A model generated the notes under the pieces. The model saw only the letters and a program-made list of their open reading frames with translations. It had not been told where the DNA came from and did not search any database. Of a DNA stretch of 64,000 nucleotides, positions 27,066 to 37,695 are shown one piece after another. The translations under genes were made by a program, and so were the position numbers. The stretch covers positions 62,001 through 126,000 of the forward strand of contig OMYY01000001.1 of NCBI GenBank assembly GCA_900315435.1, in the 5' to 3' direction. The stretch's first letter is position 1, and each line of letters begins with the position of its first letter. The stretch is from an uncultured Spirochaetaceae bacterium (GTDB lineage Bacteria; Spirochaetota; Spirochaetia; Sphaerochaetales; Sphaerochaetaceae).

Positions 27066-28288
27066 TTCGGCATCCTCCACAGGGCGACCAGTCCCGCAAG
27101 ACTCATGACCACGTCGGGCACCCACATCAGGAACAGCGGATTGACCGGCGTGCGGTAGATGTTGATCTGGGCGAAAAAGAGCAGGTACCAGTAGGCTACC
27201 GCGCTGAGCATTGCCACTCCAAAGCCGATCAGACGGCCGTGCCTGACATGCAGGTATGCCAATGGAAATGTCAGGAAGACCAAAAGGAAACAGGCCATGC
27301 TGAGGGCAAGCTTCTTCTGTTTCTCTGCCCGGTAGTACTGCAGGTAGAAGACAATCGGGGGATGGGAGCGGAGTTCGTCAATCTGGTCGAGAGCCTGGTT
27401 GTAGGCGGAAGGACTGTCGGCCTGACGGGCGGTATCATACAGCCTGCGCATCGTCTGGTCGTTCTTCTCCCAATCCTGCTCGAGGGCGATTCTCCGTTGG
27501 CTGATCCGATTGTTCAACTCGTGGATTGGAAGCTGGCTCGGGGTCGTGGTGGCGACCTCAGGAACCTGCTGCGAGAAATCCAGGTAGAAAATGGCGCGGT
27601 CGGCTTTTGCGAGGTTCAGCGAATCGTCGCCCGATGTACTGGCAAGCAAGGAGGCGTCATCCAGATCGAGGGCATAGATGAAGCGCAGGGGATCGACCAT
27701 GGAAACCGATGCGCTGGGGGCGCTGACCACCTGCTTTTGTCCAGCCGAGTCGAAGAGCACCAGGTCGTCGACCGAATTGCCGCTGGCGAGCCCGTTCGCC
27801 AGTACCTGGTTGCCGATTGAATTGGAGCCATAGCTGGTGATTTCCAGCGTCGGTAGCTTCCGCATCAGTTCCATGTAGAGGTGGCGGTATCGGTTATGGC
27901 TTTCGGGCAGGACGACATCTGCGGTCAGGAAGGTAATCAGGGAAACCACCAAGGAACAGGCAAGAATCGGGCGGAACACGTGCCGGAGGCTGATGCCGCT
28001 GGAGCGAAGCGCGAGGATTTCGTTGTTGGCGGAGAAATCCCCGAGGACCATGGCGCTTGCCGTCAGGCTGCTGAAGGGAAAGGTGTAGAGCAGGAACTGG
28101 GGGATCGCCAGGGTGACCAGCTTGAGGACGCTCAGGAGCGAGACGTTCTTCACCAGGATGCGCTGGGCGATCAGCAGGATCTGGTTCACGAAGAAAATGA
28201 AGAAAAAAAAGATGAAGGCGACGGCAAAATTCGCCAGATAGGAGCGTCCCACATAGGACGATACCAACGAGTAGCGGCTTCTTGCCAT
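27062..28288 (-). CDS. LptF/LptG family permease (first of pair)
   Basis: A 408-residue protein with the same layout: FAVAFIFFFFIFFVNQILLIAQ as the first helix, then PFSSLTASAMVLGDFSANNE, the conserved P...LxGxxxxxxRLxxxxE-type cytoplasmic loop of this family, a periplasmic domain and C-terminal helices (KLALSMACFLLVFLTFPLAY). The tandem arrangement is the usual lptF-lptG pair. Its presence implies a lipopolysaccharide-like or other lipid exported to the outer membrane. It lies 6 bases after dut. Confidence 0.9.
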   Translation of the reverse strand: MARSRYSLVSSYVGRSYLANFAVAFIFFFFIFFVNQILLIAQRILVKNVSLLSVLKLVTLAIPQFLLYTFPFSSLTASAMVLGDFSANNEILALRSSGISLRHVFRPILACSLVVSLITFLTADVVLPESHNRYRHLYMELMRKLPTLEITSYGSNSIGNQVLANGLASGNSVDDLVLFDSAGQKQVVSAPSASVSMVDPLRFIYALDLDDASLLASTSGDDSLNLAKADRAIFYLDFSQQVPEVATTTPSQLPIHELNNRISQRRIALEQDWEKNDQTMRRLYDTARQADSPSAYNQALDQIDELRSHPPIVFYLQYYRAEKQKKLALSMACFLLVFLTFPLAYLHVRHGRLIGFGVAMLSAVAYWYLLFFAQINIYRTPVNPLFLMWVPDVVMSLAGLVALWRMPK

Positions 28289-28294
28289 GGCTGC

Positions 28295-28729
28295 CTACAC
28301 CCCCGTCGATCCGAATCCTCCCCCACCACGCTCGGTCTCGTCAAGACTCTCACAAAGCTGGAAGGTGGGCTGTTCGTACCGGCAAAACACCATCTGGGCG
28401 ATCCGGTCGCCAGGCTTGATGATGAAGTCCTCGCTGCCGAGGTTGACCAGGATGACCTGGACCTCGCCGCGATAATCGCTGTCAATGGTTCCTGGAGCGT
28501 TCAGGACGGTGACGCCCTTCTTGATGGCAAGACCGCTGCGAGGCCGGACCTGCGCCTCGACCCCCTGCGGAAGGGCCATGGCAAGACCGGTAGGAACCAG
28601 AGCCCGCTGCATCGGCTTCAGGACCAGGTCGTGGCCGGTGCAGGCTGTAAGGTCACAGCCTGCACTGCCGACTGTCGCATAGACAGGGAGTTTCGCTCCC
28701 TGCCGTACGACTTGGAAACGTACCGTCAT
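28295..28729 (-). CDS. dut: dUTP diphosphatase
   Basis: Hydrolyses dUTP to dUMP, keeping uracil out of DNA and feeding dTMP synthesis. All five dUTPase motifs are visible in 144 residues: [36 protein letters not shown] and the C-terminal GGGGFGSTG. The ATG overlaps the pnp stop by 4 bases. Confidence 0.97.
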   Translation of the reverse strand: MTVRFQVVRQGAKLPVYATVGSAGCDLTACTGHDLVLKPMQRALVPTGLAMALPQGVEAQVRPRSGLAIKKGVTVLNAPGTIDSDYRGEVQVILVNLGSEDFIIKPGDRIAQMVFCRYEQPTFQLCESLDETERGGGGFGSTGV

Positions 28730-30837
28730 TTGTTCTTCTGTGCATCGAGCGCGTCGATGTAGGAAAGGTTCAGACGGTTCTGGCGGTCGATCTCGATCAG
28801 CTTCACGGGAATCTGGTCGCCGACATGCAGGACATCCTCCACGTGCTCCACTCTCTTGTGGGAGAGTTTGGAGATGTGGCAGAGTCCTTCCTTGCCAGGG
28901 AGGATTTCGATGAAGGCGCCGAAGTCCATGATACGCTTGACCGTACCCTGATAGATCTTGCCGACCTCGGGTTCCTCGACAATCGAGTTGACCAGTTCCT
29001 TCGCCTTCTGGGCGGAAGCGCCGTTGGGTCCGTAGATCGTCACGGTTCCATCATCGTCGATGTTGACCTCGGCTCCACTCTGCTGGGCGATTGCCTTGAT
29101 GGTCTTTCCACCGGTACCGATGACGGCGCCGATCTTCTCCTCGTCAACCTTCATGGTCAGGATCTTCGGAGCGTAGGGGCTCACTTCCTTCCTCGGCTCG
29201 GCCAGGCACTGCTTCATGATGCCAAGGATGTGGAGACGGCCGACACGGGCTTGCTCCAGCGCCTGATGCATCAGTTCCGGAGTGACGCCTGCGATCTTGA
29301 TATCCATCTGGAATGCGGTGATGCCCTTCTCGGTACCTGCGACCTTGAAGTCCATGTCTCCCATGTGGTCTTCCTCGCCGCAGATGTCGCTGAGGATCTT
29401 GTAGCGCTCATAGTGCTCGCCCTCGGTGATCAGGCCCATGGCGATGCCGGCAACCGGGGCCTCGATGGGGACGCCGGCGTCCATCAAGCTCAGACAGCCG
29501 CCACAAATGGAAGCCTGGGAGGAGGAGCCGTTGCTCTCCATGATGTCGCTGACGACACGCGTGGTGTACGGGAACTTCTCCTTGCTCGGCATGACTGCGA
29601 AAAGAGCGCGCTGGGCGAGGTGTCCATGTCCGATTTCGCGGCGGCCGGTGGTAAGTCTTCCGGTCTCGCCGACACAGAACGGCGGGAAGTTGTAGTGCAG
29701 CATGAAGTTGCTGTAGCTCTTCTCTCCGTCGATGTCGTCGAACATCTGCTCGTCGCTGGCGGTGCCGAGCGTGGTGGTGGCAAGGCTCTGGGTCTCGCCT
29801 CTGGTGAACAGGGCCGAGCCATGGGCTCTCTGCAGCACACCGACCTCGCAGGTGATCGGGCGGATCTCATCGAGCTTTCTGCCGTCGATGCGGATGTCGC
29901 GGTTCAGGATGCCATCGCGCAGCGTGTCCCTCTCCAGGTCGTCGCACATCAGTCCGACAGCCTCCAGACGTTTCGGGTCGTCCCCGATCAGCTCTGCGTA
30001 GGTTTCCTTCATCTTGGCCTTGACAGCCTCGATGGCCTCAAAGCGGGCCTGCTTGCCCTTGGTGTAGGTCGCCTCCTTGATCAGCGGCCGGGCCTCGTTC
30101 CTGATCGGCTCGAGCCAGCTGTTGTCGGTAGTATCCTCGAAAACCGGCAACTTGGCTTTTCCTGCAAGCTCCTGCAGCTTGGTCTGCAGCTCGCACAGCT
30201 CACGGATGACCGGCTCTGCGGCGTTGATCGCGTCGATCATGGTCTGCTCGCTGACCTGCTTGGCGCCACCTTCGACCATGGTGATGCCGTCATGGGTTCC
30301 GGCGACAACGATGTCCATCTTGCTGTTGTCAATCTGGCTGAAAGTCGGGTTGATCACGTACTTGCCGTCCACCAGGGCGACACGCACGGCGGCAATCGGC
30401 CCGTTGAAGGGGATGTCGCTGATGGTCACTGCGGCGCTGGCGGCGATGATGGCCACGATGTCCGGAGTATTGTTCTGGTCGGCGGAGACGACGGTCGGGA
30501 CAACCTGGATCTCACGGCCGAAGGCCTTGTCGAAGAGCGGGCGCATAGGACGGTCGATCAGACGGGAAACGAGAATCTCCTTGTCCTTGGGCTTGCCTTC
30601 CCTCTTCATGAAACCGCCAGGAATCTTGCCGGCGGCGTAATAGCGCTCGTTGTATTCCACGGAAAGCGGAACGTAATCAAGCGGCTCGGTCGGTGCAGCA
30701 CCGCAGCAGACGGTCGCGATGACGGCGCAACCGGCATACGTGGCGAACACTGCTCCATTGGCTTGCTTGGCGATACGGCCAGTCTCTAGGACGAGGTCGT
30801 TGCCGCCAATCTTCATTGATACTTTCTGTACACTCAT
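28726..30837 (-). CDS. pnp: polyribonucleotide nucleotidyltransferase (PNPase)
   Basis: Phosphorolytic 3'-5' exoribonuclease of the RNA degradosome. The 703 residues contain two RNase PH domains, the first including [20 protein letters not shown] and the second [19 protein letters not shown] domain ([18 protein letters not shown]) and an S1 domain ([18 protein letters not shown]) follow. It follows rpsO, the classic order. A long stem-loop fills the gap before it and may be the site of RNase III-based autoregulation. AGGAAAA precedes the ATG. Confidence 0.97.
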   Translation of the reverse strand: MSVQKVSMKIGGNDLVLETGRIAKQANGAVFATYAGCAVIATVCCGAAPTEPLDYVPLSVEYNERYYAAGKIPGGFMKREGKPKDKEILVSRLIDRPMRPLFDKAFGREIQVVPTVVSADQNNTPDIVAIIAASAAVTISDIPFNGPIAAVRVALVDGKYVINPTFSQIDNSKMDIVVAGTHDGITMVEGGAKQVSEQTMIDAINAAEPVIRELCELQTKLQELAGKAKLPVFEDTTDNSWLEPIRNEARPLIKEATYTKGKQARFEAIEAVKAKMKETYAELIGDDPKRLEAVGLMCDDLERDTLRDGILNRDIRIDGRKLDEIRPITCEVGVLQRAHGSALFTRGETQSLATTTLGTASDEQMFDDIDGEKSYSNFMLHYNFPPFCVGETGRLTTGRREIGHGHLAQRALFAVMPSKEKFPYTTRVVSDIMESNGSSSQASICGGCLSLMDAGVPIEAPVAGIAMGLITEGEHYERYKILSDICGEEDHMGDMDFKVAGTEKGITAFQMDIKIAGVTPELMHQALEQARVGRLHILGIMKQCLAEPRKEVSPYAPKILTMKVDEEKIGAVIGTGGKTIKAIAQQSGAEVNIDDDGTVTIYGPNGASAQKAKELVNSIVEEPEVGKIYQGTVKRIMDFGAFIEILPGKEGLCHISKLSHKRVEHVEDVLHVGDQIPVKLIEIDRQNRLNLSYIDALDAQKNK

Positions 30838-30887
30838 TTTGTTTTCCTGTTTCCTATTTCGTTCTTTCGTTCTTTTTGTTCTTTTCC

Positions 30888-30951
30888 GGCGGTCATATAA
30901 AAAGCTCCTGGCTATTGGTTGTGATAGCCGGAGCCTTCTCGTATGACCGCC
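30888..30951 (-). promoter_or_regulatory. rpsO-pnp intergenic stem-loop, likely RNase III target
   Basis: An outer stem GGCGGTCAT (30888-30896) pairs with ATGACCGCC (30943-30951) over 9 perfect pairs. An inner stem pairs 30904-30915 with 30924-30934 (GCTCC and GGCTAT arms). There is no U tract after it on the minus strand, so it is not a simple terminator. In E. coli the same position holds a hairpin cut by RNase III and used by PNPase to repress itself. Confidence 0.65.
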
Positions 30952-30976
30952 TTATTCCCATCTGTGGCGCAAAAGC

Positions 30977-31243
30977 TTATTTGCGGAGGCCAAGATCCTG
31001 CACGAGCTTGCGGTACCCTTCCAGATCGGTCCTCTGCATGTAGCCAAGCAGTCTCTTTCTCTGTCCAACCAGAGTGAGCAGGCCTCTCTTGCCGTTGGTA
31101 TCCTTCGGGTTTCTCTTGAAGTGCTCGGTAAGGTCGTTGATGCGTGCAGTCAGCAACGCAACCTGGACGGCGGTCGAACCGGTATTCTTCTCATTACCGC
31201 CGAATTTGGCGATAATCTCTTCTTTCTGTTCCTTCGTAATCAT
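30977..31243 (-). CDS. rpsO: 30S ribosomal protein S15
   Basis: Primary 16S rRNA-binding protein of the platform. The 88 residues read as canonical S15: [23 protein letters not shown], then [17 protein letters not shown]. The ATG at 31243 overlaps the ribF stop by 4 bases; a much longer upstream frame is the antisense/overlap part of ribF and is not S15. It ends the rimP-to-rpsO translation cluster and precedes pnp. Confidence 0.97.
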   Translation of the reverse strand: MITKEQKEEIIAKFGGNEKNTGSTAVQVALLTARINDLTEHFKRNPKDTNGKRGLLTLVGQRKRLLGYMQRTDLEGYRKLVQDLGLRK

Positions 31244-32061
31244 GTGCCATACCTCTGTATCAGATAGAGTTGTTCGATATCCACGGGAAAAACGTCCACC
31301 CGTTCCGCTTGCAGGACGATATCCGTTGTGGTCAACCGCGCCACGACAGGAATCCTCGTTCCATCGGCAGTCAGGGCCTGAGCAACATACGTGCCACAAG
31401 GTGGCAGAAGCTGTTCAAGTTTCTCGAGAGGATACCACAGGCATCCATCCCGGTTTTCGGGGGCAGCGCCCCTGAGGTCCAGGCTGTAGTACCTGCCGAG
31501 CATCTTCTCCACCAGGGGAAGATCGCCCGTTTTGAGTGTGTTACGGACCAAGGAGCTGCTCACCCGTTCTCCACTGTCCAACCGGACGTAGGGAGGAATC
31601 AGAAGCTTGTTCCCGGGACCGCGTCGGTTCAGGTATTCCTGCAGCTGTTCGGGACCGGCACACGAAGCCGGAGTACCGCAGCGGAAATCGACACCGACAA
31701 CTATCCCCTTCACCGTACAAATCGTACCGAGAAGGTTCAAGAACTCAACACCAGTGAGTTTACTGAAATCGGAAGAAAAGTCAATGACAACCAGGTAATC
31801 AACCCCCAATTCAGCAAGAAATTGCCGTTTCTGGACCTGACTCATCAGCAAGGGGGCTTTCTCCCCTGCCGGAACCTTCGGATTCCGGTTGAAGGTGACC
31901 ACCATGCTCTTCCATCCGTTGCGGTGGGCGTACGTGACGCAGGTGGTGATGATTTCCTGGTGTCCGCGGTGCACTCCATCGAAGACGCCGATGGAGCAGA
32001 CCATGGGTACCGCGCTCAAGGTGCCGCTTTCCACCAGGTGCTGGAAATCATCCGTTTGCAT
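31240..32061 (-). CDS. ribF: FAD synthetase family protein (RibF-like), flavokinase domain not evident
   Basis: A 273-residue protein whose N-terminal 190 residues are an FMN adenylyltransferase domain: [14 protein letters not shown] (HxGH-type nucleotide-binding motif), VVTFNRNPK and SSSLVRNTL, the ISSTxIR-like motif. In typical bifunctional RibF (about 305 residues) a riboflavin kinase domain with GxxxGFPTAN follows. Here the last 80 residues do not show that motif and the protein is shorter. It may make FAD from FMN but lack kinase activity. The start at 32061 overlaps truB by 14 bases. Confidence 0.82.
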   Translation of the reverse strand: MQTDDFQHLVESGTLSAVPMVCSIGVFDGVHRGHQEIITTCVTYAHRNGWKSMVVTFNRNPKVPAGEKAPLLMSQVQKRQFLAELGVDYLVVIDFSSDFSKLTGVEFLNLLGTICTVKGIVVGVDFRCGTPASCAGPEQLQEYLNRRGPGNKLLIPPYVRLDSGERVSSSLVRNTLKTGDLPLVEKMLGRYYSLDLRGAAPENRDGCLWYPLEKLEQLLPPCGTYVAQALTADGTRIPVVARLTTTDIVLQAERVDVFPVDIEQLYLIQRYGT

Positions 32062-32938
32062 GTAGTTCCTCCGGGACGTGGCAGATGATGCGCCGTTTTG
32101 CAAGGTCGACGACCCAGCGCAGATATCCACCCGCGTAGACGGCACCGTAGGAGATGGATCGCTTTCCATCGACGGGAACCAGCCGGTCGCTGCACTTGCC
32201 GTGTTCCATCATCCGTATGTCCTCGTACGCGACTTCCATTTTGCCCACGTGGGGCAGGCGAAGCAAGTACTCTCCGGTGCGGTTGAAAGCAGCGGAAAGG
32301 CCTTCCCTGTCGTCGCAACCGACCGCCTCGTCTACCGAATACGGTCCGAGGCTGATCCGACGGAGCATGGTGACCATGCCGCAGGATCCCATCGCCCCAG
32401 CCAGGTCCCTGGCTATCGAGCGGATGTAGGTGCCCTTGCTGACGGTGATGCGTGCCTTCATGGTGTGGGCATCGGCCTCGGTCACCAGAAAGTCGTGGAT
32501 GGTCACCGTGCGGTGAGGCATTTCCACGCTCTTTCCCCGGCGCATCAGCTTGCTGGCCCGCTCCCCTCCGACATGTACCGCCGAATAGAGCGGAGGTGTC
32601 TGGTCGATTTCCCCGAGGAACTGGCTCCTGATGACCTCTTCCAGCCGTGACGGGTCGATACCCTCGCCCCTCTGGACGATGGTTCCATCCGGATCGAGGG
32701 TGTCGGTCTCCACGCCAAAGCGGAAGGTGGCCTCATAGCTCTTGTCCAGTTCGGAGAACACTTGGTTCAAATGGGTCATGCTGCCTGTCAAAACGACAAG
32801 CAGGCCAGAAGCGAACTTGTCGAGAGTCCCGATGTGGCCTGCTTTCGGATCGATGCACCGTTTCGTCTCCCTCAGGGCGGCGAAACTGGTGATTCCCGGT
32901 TTCTTGTCGATCAACAGAATCGATGCGTTAGTTCCCAT
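32048..32938 (-). CDS. truB: tRNA pseudouridine(55) synthase
   Basis: Makes pseudouridine 55 in the T loop of tRNAs. LLIDKKPGITSF at the N-terminus and the catalytic block GHIGTLDKFASGLLVVLTG (nucleophilic Asp) are diagnostic; YSAVHVGGERASKLMRRG follows. 296 residues. The start at 32938 is the family start and falls 11 bases inside the end of rbfA. A longer frame upstream overlaps rbfA and is rejected. Confidence 0.95.
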   Translation of the reverse strand: MGTNASILLIDKKPGITSFAALRETKRCIDPKAGHIGTLDKFASGLLVVLTGSMTHLNQVFSELDKSYEATFRFGVETDTLDPDGTIVQRGEGIDPSRLEEVIRSQFLGEIDQTPPLYSAVHVGGERASKLMRRGKSVEMPHRTVTIHDFLVTEADAHTMKARITVSKGTYIRSIARDLAGAMGSCGMVTMLRRISLGPYSVDEAVGCDDREGLSAAFNRTGEYLLRLPHVGKMEVAYEDIRMMEHGKCSDRLVPVDGKRSISYGAVYAGGYLRWVVDLAKRRIICHVPEELHANG

Positions 32939-33284
32939 GCTTGGAGAGCGAATCGAGGAGCCGATCCATTTTCTCCCCCTCCTGGAACCCGACATCGCGC
33001 TTGAAAGTCAGCACCGGTGTGTTCTTTGTCCGCATGAAGGCTCCCAGACGCTTTTGGATGAAACCACGGGCACTCTGAAGGGCTTGGACGCATTTCTCCA
33101 CCTTCTCCTCGTCAAAGGGCGCGGAAACATAGACGGTGGCGTAGGCGTTGTCGGTCGAGAGGACCACACGCGTGACACTCGTCAACGAGGAGAGGTCATG
33201 GTGTTTGATATCCCCGTTGACGATCATCATGCTGATGCCTTCGCTGATCTTCGCTTCAAGGCGTTGCTGGCTGTACTGGCTCAC
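32928..33284 (-). CDS. rbfA: ribosome-binding factor A
   Basis: Late 30S maturation and cold-shock factor with a type II KH fold. 118 residues, with RLEAKISEGISMMIVNGDI and DNAYATVYVSAPFDEEKVEKCVQALQSARGFIQ in the expected order. It overlaps the infB stop by 4 bases and sits in the usual infB-rbfA-truB order. Confidence 0.92.
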   Translation of the reverse strand: MSQYSQQRLEAKISEGISMMIVNGDIKHHDLSSLTSVTRVVLSTDNAYATVYVSAPFDEEKVEKCVQALQSARGFIQKRLGAFMRTKNTPVLTFKRDVGFQEGEKMDRLLDSLSKHGN

Positions 33285-36127
33285 TGTCTGGCCTCCAGTT
33301 GCTTCGCTTCCTCGGCTGCCTGCGGAGTCATCGTGTCCTCAAGCTTGCGGGCGACCTCCTGGGTGCCGACGATTTCAAGCACATCTCCGACCTGGAGGTC
33401 CTGGAAGTTCTCCAGACCGATACCGCACTCGAACCCCTCGGCGACTTCTTTGGCGTCGTCCTTGAAGCGCTTCAAGCTGCTGATCTTGATGTTCTCCTTG
33501 TTGATCTGGATGTTGTCGCGGATGACGCGTACCATGGCGTCCCTCGTGACCTTACCGCTGGTGACCATACACCCGGCGATGACACCGACCTTGGGCACCC
33601 TGAAGATGTTGCGCACCTCGGCGGTACCAAGGTCGATCTCCTTGGTGACCGGGCTGAGCATGCCCTCCATGGCCGCCTTCACGTCGTCAACCACATCGTA
33701 GATGATATTGTACTTGCGGATCTCGACCTTCTCCTCGGCAGCCAGTGCCAGCGCTCTGGGCGTCGGTCTGACGTTGAAGCCGATGATCAAGGCATTCGAC
33801 GCGCTCGCCAGCGTCACATCGCTCTCGATGATGGCGCCGGCCGCGGCACGGATGACCGCCAGCCGGATTTCCGGCGTGGAGAGTTTCTCCAAAGACTGCT
33901 GGAGAGCCTCGACGGAACCCTGCAGGTCTCCCTTGATGACCAGGTTGAGGGTCTTGATATCCCCTTCCTTGATCTTCTCGCTCAGGTTGGAGAGGGTCAC
34001 CTTGTTGGTGTTCTCGGTGGCACCCAGTCTTTCCAGTTCCTGGCGCTTGGCGCTGACCATACGGGCCTGTTTCTCGTCCTCGGTGACCTGGAACGGATCG
34101 CCAGCCTTCGGAATGGAGGAAAGACCGATGATCTCGATCGGGGTAGAAGGTCCAGCCTCCTGGATTTTCTGTCCCTTGTCATCGAAGATGGCACGAGCGC
34201 GACCTGCGTAGATTCCGGCGCAGTAATAGTCTCCGACGTGGAGCGTGCCTTTCTGGATCAGGACGGTCGCCACGGTACCGCGGCCCTGCTCGATGCGGGC
34301 CTCGAGAACCCTGCCCTCGGCGCGGCAGTTCGGATTGGCCTTCAGCTCCATCATCTCCGCCTGCAGAAGGATGGTGTCAAGCAAATCGTCGATACCGAGC
34401 TTCTTCAGTGCGGAAATCTTGCAATAGAGGGTCTGGCCGCCCCACTCTTCCGGCATCAAACCGATATCGGAGAGCTGCTGCATGATCCTCTCCGGCTTGG
34501 CGTCGGGGAGATCGCACTTGTTGATGGCGACGATGATGGGTACATTTGCCGCTTTGGCGTGGTCAATGGCCTCGCGGGTCTGCGGCATGACCCCGTCATC
34601 GGCGGCGACAACCAGGACGACGATGTCGGTCACCTGGGCTCCCCGGGCACGCATCATGCTGAACGCGGCATGTCCCGGAGTATCGATGAAGACGATATCG
34701 CCCTTGTCGGGGATATTGACCTTGTAGGCACCAATGTGCTGGGTGATGCCACCATACTCGCCCTCGGCAACGTGGGAGGAACGAATGGCGTCCAGCAGTT
34801 TGGTCTTGCCGTGGTCGACATGGCCCATGACGGTGACAATCGGTGCGCGGGGAACCATATCCTCGGGATTGTCATCGTCATTCTCGATGATCGTCTCGTC
34901 ATACAACGAAACCTTGTGGACCTCGCAGCCGTACTCATTTGCGATGATTGAAGCGGTATCGTAATCGATCTGCTGGTTGATCGTCACCATCATGCCCATC
35001 TTGAAGAGCTTGCTGATGATCTCATTGGCCTTCAGGTTCATCTTCTTGGCCAGATCGGCAACGCTGATCGAGTCCATGATATCGATTTTCTTGGGCACAG
35101 CGGCAAGACGGGCGGCTTCCTGCTCCTTCTTCCGTTGAAGCTGGAATTCAATCTCCTCGTCTTCTGTACGCTTCTCGAATCCCTTCTTGCGGCGGTTGGT
35201 ACCCTTGCCGTTACGGATATCCCTCTGACCGAAGGCATCCTGCGGCCGGCCGGCTCCCTGCCCGCCACCCATCGGACGTCCCCCAACACCGGGTCTTCCG
35301 CCGAAACCGGGGCGATTGCCAAACCCGGGGCGGGGACCGAATGACGGACGATTACCTGTTCCCGGCCGGTTGCCAAAACCGGAACGGGTATTGGCGTTCT
35401 GCCCATATGGGGCGCGGTTGCCATAGCCCTGACGGTCTCCCGTCTGTCCGGCGCGCTGGCCATAGCCAGGCCTCACCTGGCCGCGGTTGTAGGTGCCATA
35501 GTTGTTTCCATACTGGTTGCGGCCGGCTCCAAAGGAACGGTTGTAGCCGTTCCCGTTCTGGCCAGGGCGATATGCCGGCCTGCCGCCGACGATACCCACC
35601 TGTCTCGGTCCGACGGAAGGAACCGTGGAACCCTGCTGGTTGTAGCCATTGTTCTGGTTCTGCCAATCATTGTGGTCTTTGATGGACTGGCCCTGTCCGG
35701 GAACCGGAGGAAGATTGGTGGGACGAATGATGGTCGGACCCGTATGCAACGGGTTGATGATCGTCGGTTGCGCCACGGGAGTCTTGACCACGGGCGTCGG
35801 AGCCTGCTGGGGTTGCCTGACGACAGGCTTCGCCGGTGCAGGCATGGCGGCAGGAGCCGGTTTCGTCACAACGGGAGCAGAGGCGGAAGCCACTGGCGCC
35901 GGTTTTGCCGGCGCAACAGGGACTTCCTGCTTTTCCTGCGGAGCAGGATTCGGCTGGCGTACCACGACCACCTTCTTCTTCTTGATGACGACCTTGCGTT
36001 TTTCCACCGGAGTCTTTTCCTCCGGCTTGGCCTCGGGTTCTGCGGCGACCTGTGGGGCGCCCGTCTTGACCACATGTTTGATCAAGATAACCTGGCTTTG
36101 TTTCTCTTCCGTCTTGTGCTCTTCCAT
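33281..36127 (-). CDS. infB: translation initiation factor IF-2
   Basis: GTPase that brings fMet-tRNA to the 30S subunit. In 948 residues: a Lys/Glu- then Pro/Ala-rich N-terminus, and a Gly/Arg/Asn/Tyr-rich segment at about residues 182-302. An IF2N helical domain follows ([20 protein letters not shown]), then the GTPase domain ([26 protein letters not shown] and INKCDLP) and the C-terminal domains. The ATG at 36127 follows AGAGGA by 4 bases; an in-frame TTG at 36151 overlapping the nusA stop is an alternative. IF-2 matters for any leaderless mRNA in this genome. Confidence 0.96.
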   Translation of the reverse strand: MEEHKTEEKQSQVILIKHVVKTGAPQVAAEPEAKPEEKTPVEKRKVVIKKKKVVVVRQPNPAPQEKQEVPVAPAKPAPVASASAPVVTKPAPAAMPAPAKPVVRQPQQAPTPVVKTPVAQPTIINPLHTGPTIIRPTNLPPVPGQGQSIKDHNDWQNQNNGYNQQGSTVPSVGPRQVGIVGGRPAYRPGQNGNGYNRSFGAGRNQYGNNYGTYNRGQVRPGYGQRAGQTGDRQGYGNRAPYGQNANTRSGFGNRPGTGNRPSFGPRPGFGNRPGFGGRPGVGGRPMGGGQGAGRPQDAFGQRDIRNGKGTNRRKKGFEKRTEDEEIEFQLQRKKEQEAARLAAVPKKIDIMDSISVADLAKKMNLKANEIISKLFKMGMMVTINQQIDYDTASIIANEYGCEVHKVSLYDETIIENDDDNPEDMVPRAPIVTVMGHVDHGKTKLLDAIRSSHVAEGEYGGITQHIGAYKVNIPDKGDIVFIDTPGHAAFSMMRARGAQVTDIVVLVVAADDGVMPQTREAIDHAKAANVPIIVAINKCDLPDAKPERIMQQLSDIGLMPEEWGGQTLYCKISALKKLGIDDLLDTILLQAEMMELKANPNCRAEGRVLEARIEQGRGTVATVLIQKGTLHVGDYYCAGIYAGRARAIFDDKGQKIQEAGPSTPIEIIGLSSIPKAGDPFQVTEDEKQARMVSAKRQELERLGATENTNKVTLSNLSEKIKEGDIKTLNLVIKGDLQGSVEALQQSLEKLSTPEIRLAVIRAAAGAIIESDVTLASASNALIIGFNVRPTPRALALAAEEKVEIRKYNIIYDVVDDVKAAMEGMLSPVTKEIDLGTAEVRNIFRVPKVGVIAGCMVTSGKVTRDAMVRVIRDNIQINKENIKISSLKRFKDDAKEVAEGFECGIGLENFQDLQVGDVLEIVGTQEVARKLEDTMTPQAAEEAKQLEARQ

Positions 36128-36147
36128 TCTTTCCTCTACTCTCTCCG

Positions 36148-37695
36148 TCAAACTTCCTCAAAAGAAAGACCGGTACCGCAGTGCGGGCATACCTTCATGT
36201 CCGGGGTAACGGGCTGTCCGCAGTTCGGACAGACGTACTCGGTCTCTTCATTCTCATCTTCCACGATATCGATGTTCTCGCTGATCACCTTCTTGATCTC
36301 GGCGATATCTTCGGCGCTCAGGTCGGTCATGGCAGCCTGGTCTTCCGGCGTCAGGCTGATGAAATCCTCGACGCTGTAGATATCATGGAACTGCAACTTC
36401 TTCAGCAGCTTCTCGTCAAGCGGCAGATCCGCAAGAGGAACCTCGTCCTCGGGAACACCGCTGTTGTCTGCGGCAGCCGGCTCGGCGGAAATCCCGGCAG
36501 CACCGGTCTGGGCTGGCTGCTGGACGTCCGTCTCGCCCTGTTCCTCTCCCCCGAAGATGCTCTCGGCTTTCTCTCGGGCAGCCTGCGAGATATCCATCTC
36601 GTCGAACTCTTCCTGGGTCTTGACCTCGATCATCCAGTCGCACAGCTTGCTGGCAAGGCGGACGTTGACACCCTGCTTGCCGATGGCGAGGGCCTGCTGG
36701 CTCTTGTCGACGATGGCGACCGCCTGGAAGACGTTCTTGTCAATCACGACGATGTCCTTCACCTCGGCCGGTGCCAAGGCGTTGCGGATGTAGTTGACCG
36801 GATTGGAGTCGTAACGGACGATGTCGATGCGTTCTCCCTCGATCTCGTCCATGATGGTCTTGATCCGGTTCCCCTGCAGACCGATGCAGGCGCCGATGGG
36901 GTCGATATTCTCATTGCGGCTGACAACGGCGACTTTGGTCCTCATGCCGGCCATGCGGACCACCTTGACGATGTCGATCTGTTGCTGCTGGATTTCAGGA
37001 ATCTGCAGCTCGAACAGCTTGCGTACAAGCTCGGAGTGGGTTCGGGAAAGGATGACATGTACCCCGTGGTCGTCTTCCTTGACAGACTCAACATAGCAGA
37101 GGATCGAGTCGTTGACGCCGTACCCATCGTAGTTCTCCCTCGGGCTCTGGTTCCGGTTGGGGAGCAGTCCTTCAATCGTGCCGATGTTGACCCAGATGTC
37201 GCCGTTGGGCATCTGACGCAGGAAATAGCCCTTGATCAACTGGCCCTCTTTATTCTTGTACTCGTTGTACTGCTTGTCATTGGTGATGCTGCGGAAGGAC
37301 TTGCGGGCATCGGTCCGGGCCTGCTGGATGCTCTGGCGCTTCAAATTCTTCGGGTTGAAAGGAATCAGCAACTCGTCCCCGATGTCGCACTGCGGATCAA
37401 GTCGTCTGGCATCCTCAAGGGAAATCTCGATGGGATCGATCACGCCGTATTGCTCGCCGTCGACGACGGTCTTCTGGACAAAGACATCGATGTTGTCATG
37501 GGCGTCATTCCAACGGACGACACAGTTCTCGTAAGGCTTGTACTGCTGCTTGTACGCGTCCTTGATGATGCTCTCGACGGTACTGAATACCAGGTCCTCA
37601 GAGATACCTTTTTCTTCCATCAATGCCTTAATGGCGCTTCCCATCGTTTCCATGGGCTCAACCGGTGCGGTCTTGGTGCTTTTTCTACCTGCCAT
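36148..37695 (-). CDS. nusA: transcription termination/antitermination factor NusA with C-terminal zinc ribbon
   Basis: RNA polymerase-binding factor controlling pausing, termination and rRNA antitermination. The 515 residues have the N-terminal RNAP-binding domain, an S1 domain (KGYFLRQMPNGDIWVNIG), KH domains (IGACIGLQGNRIKTIMDEI and AIGKQGVNVRLASKLCDW), an acidic linker and a helix-hairpin-helix-like repeat. At the end is a short zinc ribbon with CPNC and CPHC 10 residues apart, not part of standard NusA. The start at 37695 overlaps rimP by 11 bases. A frame open 54 codons upstream is overlap with rimP. Confidence 0.96.
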   Translation of the reverse strand: MAGRKSTKTAPVEPMETMGSAIKALMEEKGISEDLVFSTVESIIKDAYKQQYKPYENCVVRWNDAHDNIDVFVQKTVVDGEQYGVIDPIEISLEDARRLDPQCDIGDELLIPFNPKNLKRQSIQQARTDARKSFRSITNDKQYNEYKNKEGQLIKGYFLRQMPNGDIWVNIGTIEGLLPNRNQSPRENYDGYGVNDSILCYVESVKEDDHGVHVILSRTHSELVRKLFELQIPEIQQQQIDIVKVVRMAGMRTKVAVVSRNENIDPIGACIGLQGNRIKTIMDEIEGERIDIVRYDSNPVNYIRNALAPAEVKDIVVIDKNVFQAVAIVDKSQQALAIGKQGVNVRLASKLCDWMIEVKTQEEFDEMDISQAAREKAESIFGGEEQGETDVQQPAQTGAAGISAEPAAADNSGVPEDEVPLADLPLDEKLLKKLQFHDIYSVEDFISLTPEDQAAMTDLSAEDIAEIKKVISENIDIVEDENEETEYVCPNCGQPVTPDMKVCPHCGTGLSFEEV

